From Trichomonas tenax (lineage: Eukaryota; Parabasalia; Trichomonadida; Trichomonadidae): 29,783 bases of DNA. Shown here in pieces: positions 19,288 to 28,539 of this stretch. The stretch's first letter is position 1, and each line of letters starts with the position of its first letter. The translations under genes and the position numbers were made by a program. The notes below the pieces were generated by a model. It was not told where the DNA came from, did no database searches, and saw only the letters and a program-made list of their open reading frames with translations. The stretch spans positions 1 through 29,783 of the forward strand of contig JALKBU010000635.1 of assembly GCA_023091735.1 (NCBI GenBank), read 5' to 3'.

Positions 19288-19890
19288 CTAGAGAGTACCT
19301 CTATTCCAAACATGTAAAAACCTAAATCCTACTAATTTATTATTTATAATACTAACTTCAACATTTGGATACATACTTAAATAGCTTTTTAATTGATTTT
19401 CTCTAATATTACCATTTGTGAATTTAGCTAAATAAATAAATAACTTATCTGGATTATTTTGTGGTAATACATCTGATTCATGTAAATATATCATATTTCT
19501 AAAATCTCTAATTGTGTAATCTTTAACTTCATCAAATTTAAAACACAAATTAGGATTATTAGATGTAATATCAAAATCTAAAGAATTCTCAGCATAATTA
19601 TATTTAATAGAAAATTCATTATATGTTATTTCAGGTAAATCTTCAACTAATTTCTCTTTTATATATTTCTCTAATTCGAAATTGAAATCGTTCATTGTAT
19701 CAGTATTATCTAAATTAATTTCTAATTGTGGATAAACGGTATTTCTACCATCTGTAATTTTAAAATTAGTAAATCCTAAATTTCTTGCTGCTGGTATTAC
19801 TTTAACATTTCTAATTTCTATAGATTTTCTACCAGAATTATCTAACCAATGTTTATAATGAAGAATATTAAAGATAAAGTTGATAAGATA
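19288..19890 (-). pseudogene. Maverick/Polinton-type structural-protein fragment
   Basis: Open minus-strand frame ending at TAG 19288-19290; the first ATG is at 19695 (135 residues: MNDFNFELEKYIKEKL..., ...LSMYPNVEVSIINNKLVGF). Another 65 codons upstream of that Met also read as protein (HYKHWLDNSGRKSIEIRNVK..., GFTNFKITDGRNTVYPQLE) without a start. The extreme A-ending codon usage differs sharply from the host gene beside it and matches the packaging-ATPase fragment to its right. Identification as a virion-type protein of a Maverick rests on that neighbour and on style; I cannot name the exact protein. Confidence 0.5.
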
Positions 19891-20193
19891 TTAAAAAAGG
19901 ATGGTGAAAAAAATAAGAATAAATTAAATCAAGGTCTTATATTACCATTTAGTAATGATTATCCGTTTTGAGCTAATGGTGTATACTTCTTTTGTGGTAA
20001 AATGGGTTCTGGTAAAACATATGGTGTTATTAGACATATTATGATAACAGATAGTTTATCAAAAGAACCATATTATGATCAAATAATAGTATCGGCAACA
20101 TCTGGTTCAATGGATTCAAAAGCAAATACTTTTATGAAAAATACAAAAAGTAAAATTAAGAAATTAAGTGATGATACATTAATGGATCCTTGA
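19291..20193. mobile_element. Truncated Maverick/Polinton fragment
   Basis: A block of very A+T-rich coding DNA holding a minus-strand structural-type ORF and a plus-strand packaging-ATPase start. The left boundary, AGAGAGTACCTC, begins with AG as Maverick ends usually do and abuts the host gene directly. The right side stops abruptly inside the ATPase, so only a piece of a 15-20 kb element remains. No second terminal repeat or target duplication is visible. Confidence 0.55.
19858..20193 (+). pseudogene. Maverick packaging ATPase, N-terminal fragment, broken
   Basis: ATG at 19858 gives a Lys-rich leader, then LILPFSNDYPF, an in-frame TGA at 19969-19971, then ANGVYFFCGKMGSGKTYGVI. GKMGSGKT is a Walker A P-loop. 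The following IIVSATSGSMDSKANTF fits the strand-helix after the P-loop in FtsK/HerA-type packaging ATPases of Mavericks. The frame ends at a TGA near 20193, far short of the usual length and before Walker B. Premature stop plus truncation make it dead. Confidence 0.65.
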
Positions 20194-20226
20194 ATTTTTT
20201 TCTCGTTTACTCTTTTGAGTTTTGCA

Positions 20227-21172
20227 ATTTTTAACGAGTGACCCCTCTATAGATCAGATCTGATAAAACATTTACGTGCCTTTCTGTGGTTCTGTTTACA
20301 GTGGTATCAATAATATCTCTGCAAACAAAGACGAAGCCGCTAATCCAATATAGTTTTGCTTAAACAAGCACTATCTTGTATTGGAAGATGATGGAAGCTC
20401 TTCTCTTATCTTATCTATTGTAGGTATAACTGCATGTTAATAATATAGATGTAGCCTATATTAAATCGCAGAATTTATAAATATATTAACAAAATCAATT
20501 ATAATTAATCCATTCATAAACAGTGTGATTATAGATTATTATTTTAAGAATATGAGACTCTGTTTTTGTATTTTTAAAAAAGCAATAATTTAACTTATTT
20601 AGTATTTCCATTTATTTTAATAAGAAATTGGTGTGTTTCAGGGGTGCTGAGTATGTTTATAGCATGTGCTTGTCTATTTAACTTGAGGATCTCCATGAGA
20701 TTTCAACGAATTTTGACATGTAAAATAACGAAAGTCACTATTTTTGACACTTATTATCTGTTATTTGTCATGTAAAGTCGAAAATGTGATATGTAATGTT
20801 ACCAATGAGCAAATTTGTGTGAACTTGAGGTAGCATAACTTTATGTATGCTCGATGCATGAGCAAAGGAATGCCGTTTGACTCGCGCGTAGCATATTTTT
20901 TCTTTTCTATTTTTTGATTTTTCTAGGGGAACTCTAGTAAAAATAAGCGAGCGAACGCTATAATAGTGAGATGTATTTGTTATAATCATCAAAGAGATTC
21001 ACGACAGAAGCCCATTAATGATTTGTAATGGATTTCTGTTTGTAATCATTTCATGATTAACTAATACCTTGCTAAGATCATGAAACAGATTGCACCACTA
21101 GAATCAGCACCCACAAAAAGCACGTAAATGTTTCATCAGATTCGTCCAGGAAGGGGGTTGCTCGTTAAAAAT
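20227..21172. mobile_element. Inverted-repeat element, about 945 bp
   Basis: The left end (ATTTTTAACGAG at 20227, then ACCCC, then TCTGAT and AAACATTTACGTGC) matches the reverse complement of the right end (ending 21172) over about 85 bases at roughly 75% identity, with AAACATTTACGTGC exact. No target duplication is visible. There is no transposase; the only frame, a 74-codon one on the minus strand at 20768-20992, is unconvincing. The interior carries GACATGTAAA near 20717 and GTCATGTAAAGTCG near 20769, the motif class seen upstream of genes. Its left end lies only about 35 bases beyond the truncated Maverick. Confidence 0.6.
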
Positions 21173-21802
21173 ACCCCAGCCTAGGGGTGGCGGTTAACCT
21201 CTCAAAATTCCTCAGAAAAATCCCCCTATGGGTGGTGGTGCCAATTATCACCTGATTTCAGGCACTATTTCGAAAATTTAGCCTGAAAATACCCTTTTTA
21301 CCATATTTTTTGTGTTTTGAAGGCGATTGCCTTTCATAAAATTTGAGATTTTTTAAATCATACTCATTTATGAGAATTTAGTAATAAAAGTGTATCATTT
21401 ATATCAAGAATGTATTCTAAAATCATTACACAACGATAAAATCCATAATTGACTTTGAAAAATGGATAAAATTTTAAGATTTGTGAAAAGAGCAAAAAAA
21501 GTAAGAAAAATGATAGGAAACTTTATTGATAGTGGTTTACCAAAATTATCCCAAACAGAGGAGCAATTTTAAGTGGGGATACCCCGACATCCTTAAAATA
21601 TTTTTGGTTATTATAAATTTTGTATAAATATTTTTATAAAGGAATTGAGATAAAACATAACCTGCTTTAAATATAGATTGTTTATGATATTTTATATATA
21701 TCAACAAAAATATTCGTGCTCAAAAAATTTTATGCAAATAAATCAGAAATATAGTATTCACACAGATAGCAGATCCCAAATATAATAAAATTATTCAAAA
21801 AT
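21173..21802. other. Intergenic, no gene seen
   Basis: It begins with ACCCC-AGCCTA-GGGGT (a short hairpin at about 21173-21188). CCCC/GGGG-containing stretches near 21190-21230 and 21565-21590 look loosely like an inverted pair. The rest is A+T-rich leader of the next gene. Confidence 0.45.
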
Positions 21803-24712
21803 ATGAAAAATGATGTAAACTCAAAAAATCAAAAAAATAAAATGTCTGTGAAGCGAAGTAGAACCGGTTCACAGACATCGAGGAGTTATACCCCATCGTC
21901 CTCGAAGCGTCTGATGTCCAGCGCTGCCGATTCTTCAACGATTCGCTTCGAATACAAAGAAGATCCGCAATTTACGACAACGAGGAGGAATCTGATGCGA
22001 GCGAAGACATTTGATGGTTACGAAACGCAGAAATTGGTTGCTTTTTACTGGAAATTAAGAGATCACGCATATTATTGTGCGATAAGAGCGAGATACAACG
22101 ATGCAACAGAGGCAGAAAGACTGCTTAAGTATATTAAAGCGGAATTGGATATGCGCGGACAGGCTGTTGCTGAACCAAAACAAAAATCTTACATTCAAGA
22201 ACTAATTAATGAAGTTAGCGCAGAATACAAACAAAAGCTCAAAGAATTTGACGAAGAAACACAGAAAAGACTCGAAAAAATCGACGAAAAACATAGTAAC
22301 GAACATGAGCAATTAAATCAGTCCTGGTGCGCAGAAAAGCTTCGTCCTTTCATGATTCCGTCGGTTAAACTGAGGAATTTGAAAATACAGGAGAAGAGAC
22401 TAAATACACAAGGAAATTACATAGAAGCGAAAATCATTCATAAAGAGATTAAAAAACTCGAATTAGAGGAACACGAGAAAGCCCAAGAGCAGGCAAACAA
22501 GCAGTACACCGATGAGGTGGCAAAGCTCGTTCAGAAGCAAGCAGAAGAGAAACAAGAGATAATAAATAGAAGAAATTACAAAAGAAAATTAATAATTTCA
22601 GAACTCGAGCAACAAAAGAAAGAAATCAAAGCTCACGGAGCGAGAAACATTCCAAGCCCACAAGAGAGGAAGTCAATGAACCAGAATTCACGAACATTAA
22701 CTGATGATTTCGAATCTGGAAAAATAAAAATAATGAGAGAATTAGAAAAAAGAAACAAACCTTTGTTGCCGCCAATAAGGCCCCCAATGATCAGTCCCGA
22801 CGACTGGAACAACGACATAGACAGCGATGATGCCGAAGAAGGTGAAGTGTGTCACCCAAAGCACAGGAAAGTGAAGAGAGTCAGATCCAACTCTTTAAAG
22901 ACGCCGAGAAAAGTTATTCCTAAACAAAAGACATTGAAACTCGATATGAGCACTGATTCATATAATGAAACAGAAAAGTCGCCGACAATCGATAACGTTG
23001 AAAGTTCCAGATTCGATATTCCTTCTTCCGCTTCAATAGAAGAAGAAATGCCGCCAATAACCTGCTCCGTTTATGACAAAATGTCTTTAGTTGCGTGGGA
23101 AGCACAAGAAGTCTCTGATTCTGCTGAAGAAGATCAAAACACAACACAAAAATCAAATAACACAGAAGAATACAACAAAAACTCAAACAGCTTATTAAAT
23201 AATGATCAAAAATCAAATTCTTCCATCAACAATTCAAATTCAGCAATTGATGATTCAAAGAAATCAAATTTAGCAATGAATGATACACAAAAATCATTAA
23301 ATTATTCGAACGCAGATGAAAATATTTCTAAATTCAATTCTTCAAATGATAATTCGCAAAATTTAATTGAAAATAAAGAAATTCAGAGAAATTTCGAAGG
23401 AAATGTTTTTGTTGTCAGCAAAGCATCGATTTATACCCCTCCTGGAACGCCATCAAAAGGCCCGATGAGGATTGAAGAGCTAATCAGTCCATCGAAAGAT
23501 AAAATCAAAGATTTGAACTTAAGTGGATTGATCCAAGAAAAAATATCAAACATTGCCTCTCCTGATGTGAGAAATATCCCCGAAGAAGATATAAATTCAT
23601 CAGAGTTGGCAGAATTGATTGATACAACGAAATCTGGATTCGAAAACAATAACACGCAAATTCAGTCTGAAAATGCAACAATTTTAACAGAAAACAACGA
23701 TGAATCAATCAGTGAAATTCTTTCACCTCTGAAGTTGAATTCGCAGAAATCTGTTGACTTAGAAACGTTTCAAAACTTAAATCAATCAAATTCGTTCACA
23801 GCAGATCCATTAAATCAAAATATTTTAACTAAATCAGCGAATTCTCAAGAATCAGATTCATCAGATGATAAAAATGGAATCAAACAAGATGATTCATCAA
23901 TTATACAACTCATTTCAAAAATGATATCTCCAAAATCAAAAAGTGATTCTTCGAATGGCAATTCATCGATGCCTTTGTTTAAATCGAATTCATCTCCAAG
24001 ATTCAACAAATACACTTGCAACTTGAAGGCTCAGTTACTTGGCTCTCATTTCGTCAGATCAACGAACAATTCCACATCAATAATAGAATCGACTGTTCAA
24101 AAAGAAATTTTAAACGAAAGTGACATCGATAAAATCGAAATTCCGCCGCCAAAGAGATCAATGGTGATTCTCACACAAGTTCTTCCGCCGCAGCTAAAGA
24201 AGCTCTCATTCGAATCTGCTGTTTTAGCAGACGAAAAGCCTCAACTGAGGATCTCTGATGCGACAGCATTCTCCGGAAACATCGACGTTTTAGTAGACAT
24301 TATAACGAAAGGAGATGAAAAAGAATATGAAGAAGAAGAGGAAGGAAAATCAGAGATCAAACTTTCTATTGGCGGATCTTTCGCTCAGGCTACTCCGGAG
24401 CCATCAGAGCCTGTTGTGATAGAAATTGGAGGCGATTATGAGGAAGAGGAAGTTTACGAAGAAGAAGTTCCTGAAAATAAGCCGCAAGTTGTCATCCAAT
24501 ACAGCCAAAGGACTCCATACTTCGTTTTTGCTCCAAACAAAGAAGTCACTTATGTCGATCCTTCGAACACAACGCGAGAATTCACTCCAATGAATTCATC
24601 GAGATCGCAAAGCAGCAGCTTCACAAAAATCATCAAAAGAGATGTTCCAGCAGAGCTGATGTCTGTCTCTGCACGAAGACCTTCGCCTGGAACAACAAGA
24701 TTTTATGATTAG
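21803..24712 (+). CDS. Large coiled-coil protein, trichomonad family member 2 (function unknown)
   Basis: A 969-aa protein. Residues 1-60 are basic and Ser-rich. About 75-290 is a long coiled coil containing LNQSWCAEKLRPFMIPSVKL, then KRLNTQGNYIEAKIIHKEIK and KLELEEHEKAQEQ. It lines up in order with LDQEWQSQKKMLKF...PS, RMRDFEGAKS...AIRRIEKAESEE of the protein at 15082-16812. Residues about 290-760 are Asn/Ser/Gln-rich, with drifting repeats of the NDQKSNSSINNSNS type. The C-terminus has acidic patches (EYEEEEEGKSE, YEEEEVYEEE). It starts at ATG 21803, with a second Met at residue 14. No membrane segment. A cytoskeletal role is only a guess from the coiled coil. Confidence 0.78.
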   Translation: MKNDVNSKNQKNKMSVKRSRTGSQTSRSYTPSSSKRLMSSAADSSTIRFEYKEDPQFTTTRRNLMRAKTFDGYETQKLVAFYWKLRDHAYYCAIRARYNDATEAERLLKYIKAELDMRGQAVAEPKQKSYIQELINEVSAEYKQKLKEFDEETQKRLEKIDEKHSNEHEQLNQSWCAEKLRPFMIPSVKLRNLKIQEKRLNTQGNYIEAKIIHKEIKKLELEEHEKAQEQANKQYTDEVAKLVQKQAEEKQEIINRRNYKRKLIISELEQQKKEIKAHGARNIPSPQERKSMNQNSRTLTDDFESGKIKIMRELEKRNKPLLPPIRPPMISPDDWNNDIDSDDAEEGEVCHPKHRKVKRVRSNSLKTPRKVIPKQKTLKLDMSTDSYNETEKSPTIDNVESSRFDIPSSASIEEEMPPITCSVYDKMSLVAWEAQEVSDSAEEDQNTTQKSNNTEEYNKNSNSLLNNDQKSNSSINNSNSAIDDSKKSNLAMNDTQKSLNYSNADENISKFNSSNDNSQNLIENKEIQRNFEGNVFVVSKASIYTPPGTPSKGPMRIEELISPSKDKIKDLNLSGLIQEKISNIASPDVRNIPEEDINSSELAELIDTTKSGFENNNTQIQSENATILTENNDESISEILSPLKLNSQKSVDLETFQNLNQSNSFTADPLNQNILTKSANSQESDSSDDKNGIKQDDSSIIQLISKMISPKSKSDSSNGNSSMPLFKSNSSPRFNKYTCNLKAQLLGSHFVRSTNNSTSIIESTVQKEILNESDIDKIEIPPPKRSMVILTQVLPPQLKKLSFESAVLADEKPQLRISDATAFSGNIDVLVDIITKGDEKEYEEEEEGKSEIKLSIGGSFAQATPEPSEPVVIEIGGDYEEEEVYEEEVPENKPQVVIQYSQRTPYFVFAPNKEVTYVDPSNTTREFTPMNSSRSQSSSFTKIIKRDVPAELMSVSARRPSPGTTRFYD

Positions 24713-24751
24713 ATTTATAGAGTAAAAAGATTATTGTTTGTTTTTTATTAT

Positions 24752-25171
24752 TTAACTTCCAATCATATCAACGAATATTGAAAATGGCAATTCGCAAATT
24801 GTGCAAATTTTTGGTAATTCAGTTTTAATTTTTTCTTCGTAAGACTCTAATCCTTTTGGAACTTTATATTTAAACTTATAAAGACCAAAATTCACTGATA
24901 TTACGTCATTAGAACGATGATTTGAGTGCCAAAACGTTGGTGTAACATAAACAGGACTTTCGCCAACATTCAATTTAAAAGCTTTAATTTCGTTATTGAC
25001 ATAAATAGTAAAAACATCCTCATAACAGTCATATGAAAGTCCAACAGTGGAATTGTTTTCTATCGTTTTCATTCCGATTGCTGAATAAAAAGAAAAGTTC
25101 GCTGAAAATGGATAAACAAAAACTGCAGTATCGGGAACTCTGTTTTGGCCATAGTATGATGTCAACAACAT
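24752..25171 (-). CDS. SPRY-domain protein, truncated copy
   Basis: A 139-aa protein covering the second half of a SPRY beta-sandwich. IGMKTIENNSTVGLSYDCYE then FTIYVNNEIKAFKLNV is the characteristic (G-D-x-x-G-x-x-x-D)...(F-x-x-N-G) region of SPRY. Compared with the copy at 25370, the first third of the domain is missing: homology starts at SYYGQNRVPDTA, right at the Met. It may therefore be a pseudogene or use a cryptic start. SPRY domains bind protein partners. The stop lies in TAAA. It lies tail-to-tail with the large coiled-coil gene, about 40 bases apart. Confidence 0.6.
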   Translation of the reverse strand: MLLTSYYGQNRVPDTAVFVYPFSANFSFYSAIGMKTIENNSTVGLSYDCYEDVFTIYVNNEIKAFKLNVGESPVYVTPTFWHSNHRSNDVISVNFGLYKFKYKVPKGLESYEEKIKTELPKICTICELPFSIFVDMIGS

Positions 25172-25265
25172 ATTAACAAATATGATAACAATATATTAAA
25201 AAAGAATTGAATGAATAACAATATGGCGTCTTGTACAGAAATGACAACAACATATTAAAAAAGAA
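25161..25265. repeat. Short direct repeats between the two SPRY copies
   Basis: GATAACAATATATTAAAAAA at 25184 and GACAACAACATATTAAAAAA at 25243 are two copies, both followed by GAA. GTCAACAACATATTAACAAA at 25161 is a third, looser one that overlaps the start of the truncated SPRY frame. They may mark the tandem-duplication boundary. Confidence 0.5.
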
Positions 25266-25369
25266 ATATTAGAAATGAAATCATTCTGATTCAACATTAT
25301 AAGTTGTAACTTGAATATTATTAATTCCTATATCTATAAAATATAAATCAGCCTTATAATAGATTTGAT

Positions 25370-25780
25370 TTAAAATATTATTTCATCACTAAGATGAATA
25401 AACACAGAAACTATGAAATTGAACACGAGTGATCTTTTTGGTAAAATAGTAATATATTGTTCATCATCATCATAAGCCTCAAAGCCTTCTGGAAGTTGAT
25501 ACTTAAATTTATATTTGCCCAAATTAACTGTTACGTAGTCATTGGTGCCTGTAGATGCGTGCCAAATCTGCGGTGTAACAGAAACAGGGCTTGAATTGAC
25601 ATTAAATTTAAATGCTTTAACTTCGTTATTAACATAAATTGTAAATATATTCTCATAGCAATCATATGAAAGTCCAACAGTAGAATTGTTTTCTATCGTT
25701 TTCATCCCAATTTCTTGATAAGAAGAAAAGTTTGCAGAATACAGGCTATAAATAATTGCTGTATCAGGGATCTTGTTCAT
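25370..25780 (-). CDS. SPRY-domain protein, longer copy with probably broken 5' end
   Basis: 136 aa from the Met at 25780. Contains IGMKTIENNSTVGLSYDCYE and FTIYVNNEVKAFKFNV, nearly identical to the neighbouring copy, so a recent tandem duplication. The same frame stays open upstream to 25972 and encodes the missing start of the domain (AQKSRTGKLYFEFTHYTSSN, then FKVLSGSIAYYG) but has no ATG. An ATG at 25979 lies one frame off, so a single frameshift may have split the gene. The C-terminal tail (SLVFNFIVSVFIHLSDEI) is hydrophobic and differs from the other copy. The stop lies in TAAA. Confidence 0.6.
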   Translation of the reverse strand: MNKIPDTAIIYSLYSANFSSYQEIGMKTIENNSTVGLSYDCYENIFTIYVNNEVKAFKFNVNSSPVSVTPQIWHASTGTNDYVTVNLGKYKFKYQLPEGFEAYDDDEQYITILPKRSLVFNFIVSVFIHLSDEIIF

Positions 25781-26058
25781 ACCATAATATGCTATAGAGC
25801 CTGAGAGAACTTTGAAACCAGCTATATGATAATTTGAACTTGTATAATGTGTGAATTCAAAATATAACTTTCCGGTGCGAGATTTTTGGGCAAGATAAGC
25901 AGGTGCACCATTAGATATTGTGATCCGTTCATTCTGTTTATATAATTGTGAGTCTTTAGTTAAATATATTATTCAACATGAAATCAAACAAGAAACATTG
26001 AAGAAATATGAAGTTCACATCAACTCTAATGCATACATAGGACATTAATATTTTAAAA

Positions 26059-26369
26059 TTGTAGGGTATAATAAAGAGTCACGAAAAAGTGACGTGTTTA
26101 CATGACAGTTATAAATATGTTTTGACATGTAAAGTCTGCCATTTTAACAAAGGATGTTCTATTAAGCTTAATAGACGCTTTAACAAGCTTGAAATGAACT
26201 ATAACAAGCTTAATAGATTCTCTAATAAGATTTTCAGATGCTATAACATGTTTAATTGAACTTTATAAATACTGATTCTAATTAGCTAACCAATTTTACA
26301 TGTCAAAATGAAATACATCCGCCATGTAAACTAGTCACTTTTTTGTGACTTTTTTATTATACCCAACAA
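26059..26369. mobile_element. MITE-like element, about 0.3 kb, with promoter-like ends
   Basis: The left end, GGGTATAATAAA then GTCAC and AAAAAGTGAC, then GTTTACATG and TTTTGACATGTAAA, is mirrored by the right end (reverse complement of about 26285-26369) in the same order with few differences over about 75 bases. The interior has three or four imperfect copies of ATAACAAGCTTAATAG-type text, partly inverted. No ORF. No certain target duplication. The TTTACATG/GACATGTAAA motif inside both ends is the one found ahead of several genes. Confidence 0.7.
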
Positions 26370-26537
26370 GATAACAAGAATTGACGTCCATGTGTATGAA
26401 AATTAGCGTGCAAACAATATATGCATCATAGAAGCAGAATGATAAACTCTATGAACAACTAAAAATATTGCTCATAAAAATTATAAACTTAAAACGATCC
26501 AAAACAACATAATAAAATTTAACAAAAACAAAAAAAC

Positions 26538-27470
26538 TTATATTTTGATAACAGAATGGCGGCGTGGTTTGATAATCTTTCCTATTGCCATTGTGAGAGT
26601 TGAAGAGCTCGCTTTAGGTTTATGAGTAAGCGTCGCTATGTTGAGGAAAGTCCTCGGCTTCGGGAAAGGAGCTGTTTTCTCTGAGAATAACGGCATATTT
26701 AATAATTCTTGGGTGGAAGGTCTTTCTTCGGGCTTCAATGATATGTATCTCTCGATTATTTTCTCTACCTCTGGTATTCCGATGTAGTGAAGCAGCAAGT
26801 TTCTGTTGAGAATATTGAAAATAATTTCATCTTTGTGAATTCCCTTCCAAGGATAGCACCCCGTCAGCATGTAGTAAAAAGTAACGCCGAAAGAGTAAAT
26901 ATCCGCCTTGAATCTGTCGTAAGCTTTTTTGTCGATTATCTCAGAGTCCATGAAGGGAAAGCTGCCTCTGAAGTGCTGAGAGAGTCCTTCCGGGTCGTCT
27001 GAGAAGTCCGACATTCCGAAGTCGCAGATCTTCACTCTTCCGTAGGAATCGAGAAGAATGTTTGATGTCTTGATATCGCCGTGCGAAATTCCATTCTGGT
27101 GGCATATGTTGAGCCCCATAAGGATCTCTTTGGCGTACTGTATCGCAACGTCTGCGTCCAATCTTCCCTCCTTCTTGATTTTGTTCTGTAGTGTCTCTGG
27201 GCAGTATTCCATTAACAAATAAGTTGTATTTTTGATAATTTGGAATCTGTACAGTCTTGTCACGTACGGGCAGTCGAATTTAATTAAAGATGATACTTCA
27301 TGATGGTCGAATTTGCGCTTCTGGATGACTTTCAATGCAAAATTTTGGTTATACTGGATGGAATAAACTAAATGGACTGATCCGAAGCTGCCGTAGTCGA
27401 TCTGGCTGATGTACTGCAGATGGTTGTCACTAAGATAGCTTGGATCAATTCTTATTGCAGGTGGACACAT
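26538..27470 (-). CDS. Serine/threonine protein kinase, atypical HGD motif
   Basis: A 310-aa protein, essentially one kinase domain (about 18-270). Visible: glycine loop DYGSFGSV (25-32), ATP-binding Lys47 in FALKVI, probable helix-C Glu58, catalytic loop HGDIKTSN (130-137) with Asp132, Lys134 and Asn137, DFG at 150-152, and D190 in KADIYSFGV. Catalytic-loop Arg is replaced by Gly (HGD for HRD), and the APE motif by MDSEI. Such kinases usually do not need activation-loop phosphorylation (family knowledge). The tail is short and basic (KIIKPRRHSVIKI). CAMK/NEK-like family by general look; I cannot place it further. A T11/A15 tract lies 10 bases before the ATG. Confidence 0.9.
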   Translation of the reverse strand: MCPPAIRIDPSYLSDNHLQYISQIDYGSFGSVHLVYSIQYNQNFALKVIQKRKFDHHEVSSLIKFDCPYVTRLYRFQIIKNTTYLLMEYCPETLQNKIKKEGRLDADVAIQYAKEILMGLNICHQNGISHGDIKTSNILLDSYGRVKICDFGMSDFSDDPEGLSQHFRGSFPFMDSEIIDKKAYDRFKADIYSFGVTFYYMLTGCYPWKGIHKDEIIFNILNRNLLLHYIGIPEVEKIIERYISLKPEERPSTQELLNMPLFSEKTAPFPKPRTFLNIATLTHKPKASSSTLTMAIGKIIKPRRHSVIKI

Positions 27471-27479
27471 TTTTTGATG

Positions 27480-27505
27480 TTTTTTTTTTTAAAAAAAAAA
27501 AAAAA
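27480..27505. repeat. T11/A15 homopolymer junction upstream of the kinase gene
   Basis: Eleven T are followed directly by fifteen A on the plus strand, about 10 bases from the kinase start codon. It could form a hairpin or a nucleosome-free site, or contain a sequencing-length error. Confidence 0.8.
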
Positions 27506-28520
27506 GAAATTTTGTGTTTTTTGTATTTCTTAGAATATATCAGTGATATTTGTTTGATTTTTATGAAACACATTCAAATGTCTAAAATGTCAAAATTTAT
27601 AAAGTATTTACTTACATATCATGTAATTGCTGTTTATGTGAAAATTTCGATTGAATGAGTTTATTCATTGAAATTATTAAACCTGTGAATATGATATAAT
27701 GTATGATGTTGATTATATATGTAAAGATTTAAATTGAGAATGAATTTTAAAATTCAATAAGATTATTCAAATGAATTTCATCATAAAAATAAAGATAACG
27801 TCAGAAAAAAAACTCGATAGCACAAAAATAACTTGTAGCAAAGGTATTTTTGAATAAAACAAGCCAAAAATTGAAACAAGAATATGAGCACCACTGATAG
27901 CCGACCGATGTGTGAGGTTTTGAAGTAAATTAAAAGAAAATTTTGATTTTGAAATTTTACGTATTGAAGAAATGAGCTAAATTTTGATGCGAAACGATTT
28001 CGTATGTTATGTGCATCATTATGGCATTGAATCAAATCCTAAATTTTTTCGATGACAATATCTTTTTTTGTGGTCGGACTTATTTTATAAAATTAAAGAT
28101 CTATATCATATAAAACAGGTATTTGTCATATAAATAAATAATATGTCGACGATTAAAATACTTTTTTTTCATTTCTCGAGCCAGCTCCTCCTTGGAATGA
28201 TTTTAATCATTCGTATTGTGTTTGCAGAAGACTGAGCACAGAAATCTCTTGTTAGTTCCAACTTTGCAATTAGATATTAAATCTCGAAATTAATTTTGCA
28301 TAAAGTTCCGGTTTTTCAGCTATAAAACGAAACAAGTCACACACGAAATGTAAGAGATAATCATACAAACATGTTACAGACTGTTGCAGTTCCATCTCCA
28401 TAAATTGGAATCGTTGATAAAGCTCGAGACGAGTTTTGAAGAAAACCATTAAAATTTTGCAAAAATGCGAAGATATTAAAATGCTGCGATATTGATGCAG
28501 CCAATTACTTGTGCTAATTG
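27506..28520. other. Long gene-free stretch
   Basis: A+T-rich with frequent stops. The frames of 72 and 84 codons at 27440-27658 and 27781-28035 are hydrophobic low-complexity readings without a family match. ATCATGTAATTG near 27618 resembles the promoter-like motif. No repeat pair noticed. Confidence 0.5.
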
Positions 28521-28539
28521 CTAGCGGCTACTCTGTTAT

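Noticed and set aside
27781..28035. An 84-codon minus-strand ORF.
   Set aside because: Phe/Leu-rich reading of A+T-rich DNA, no motif, no promoter-like sequence.
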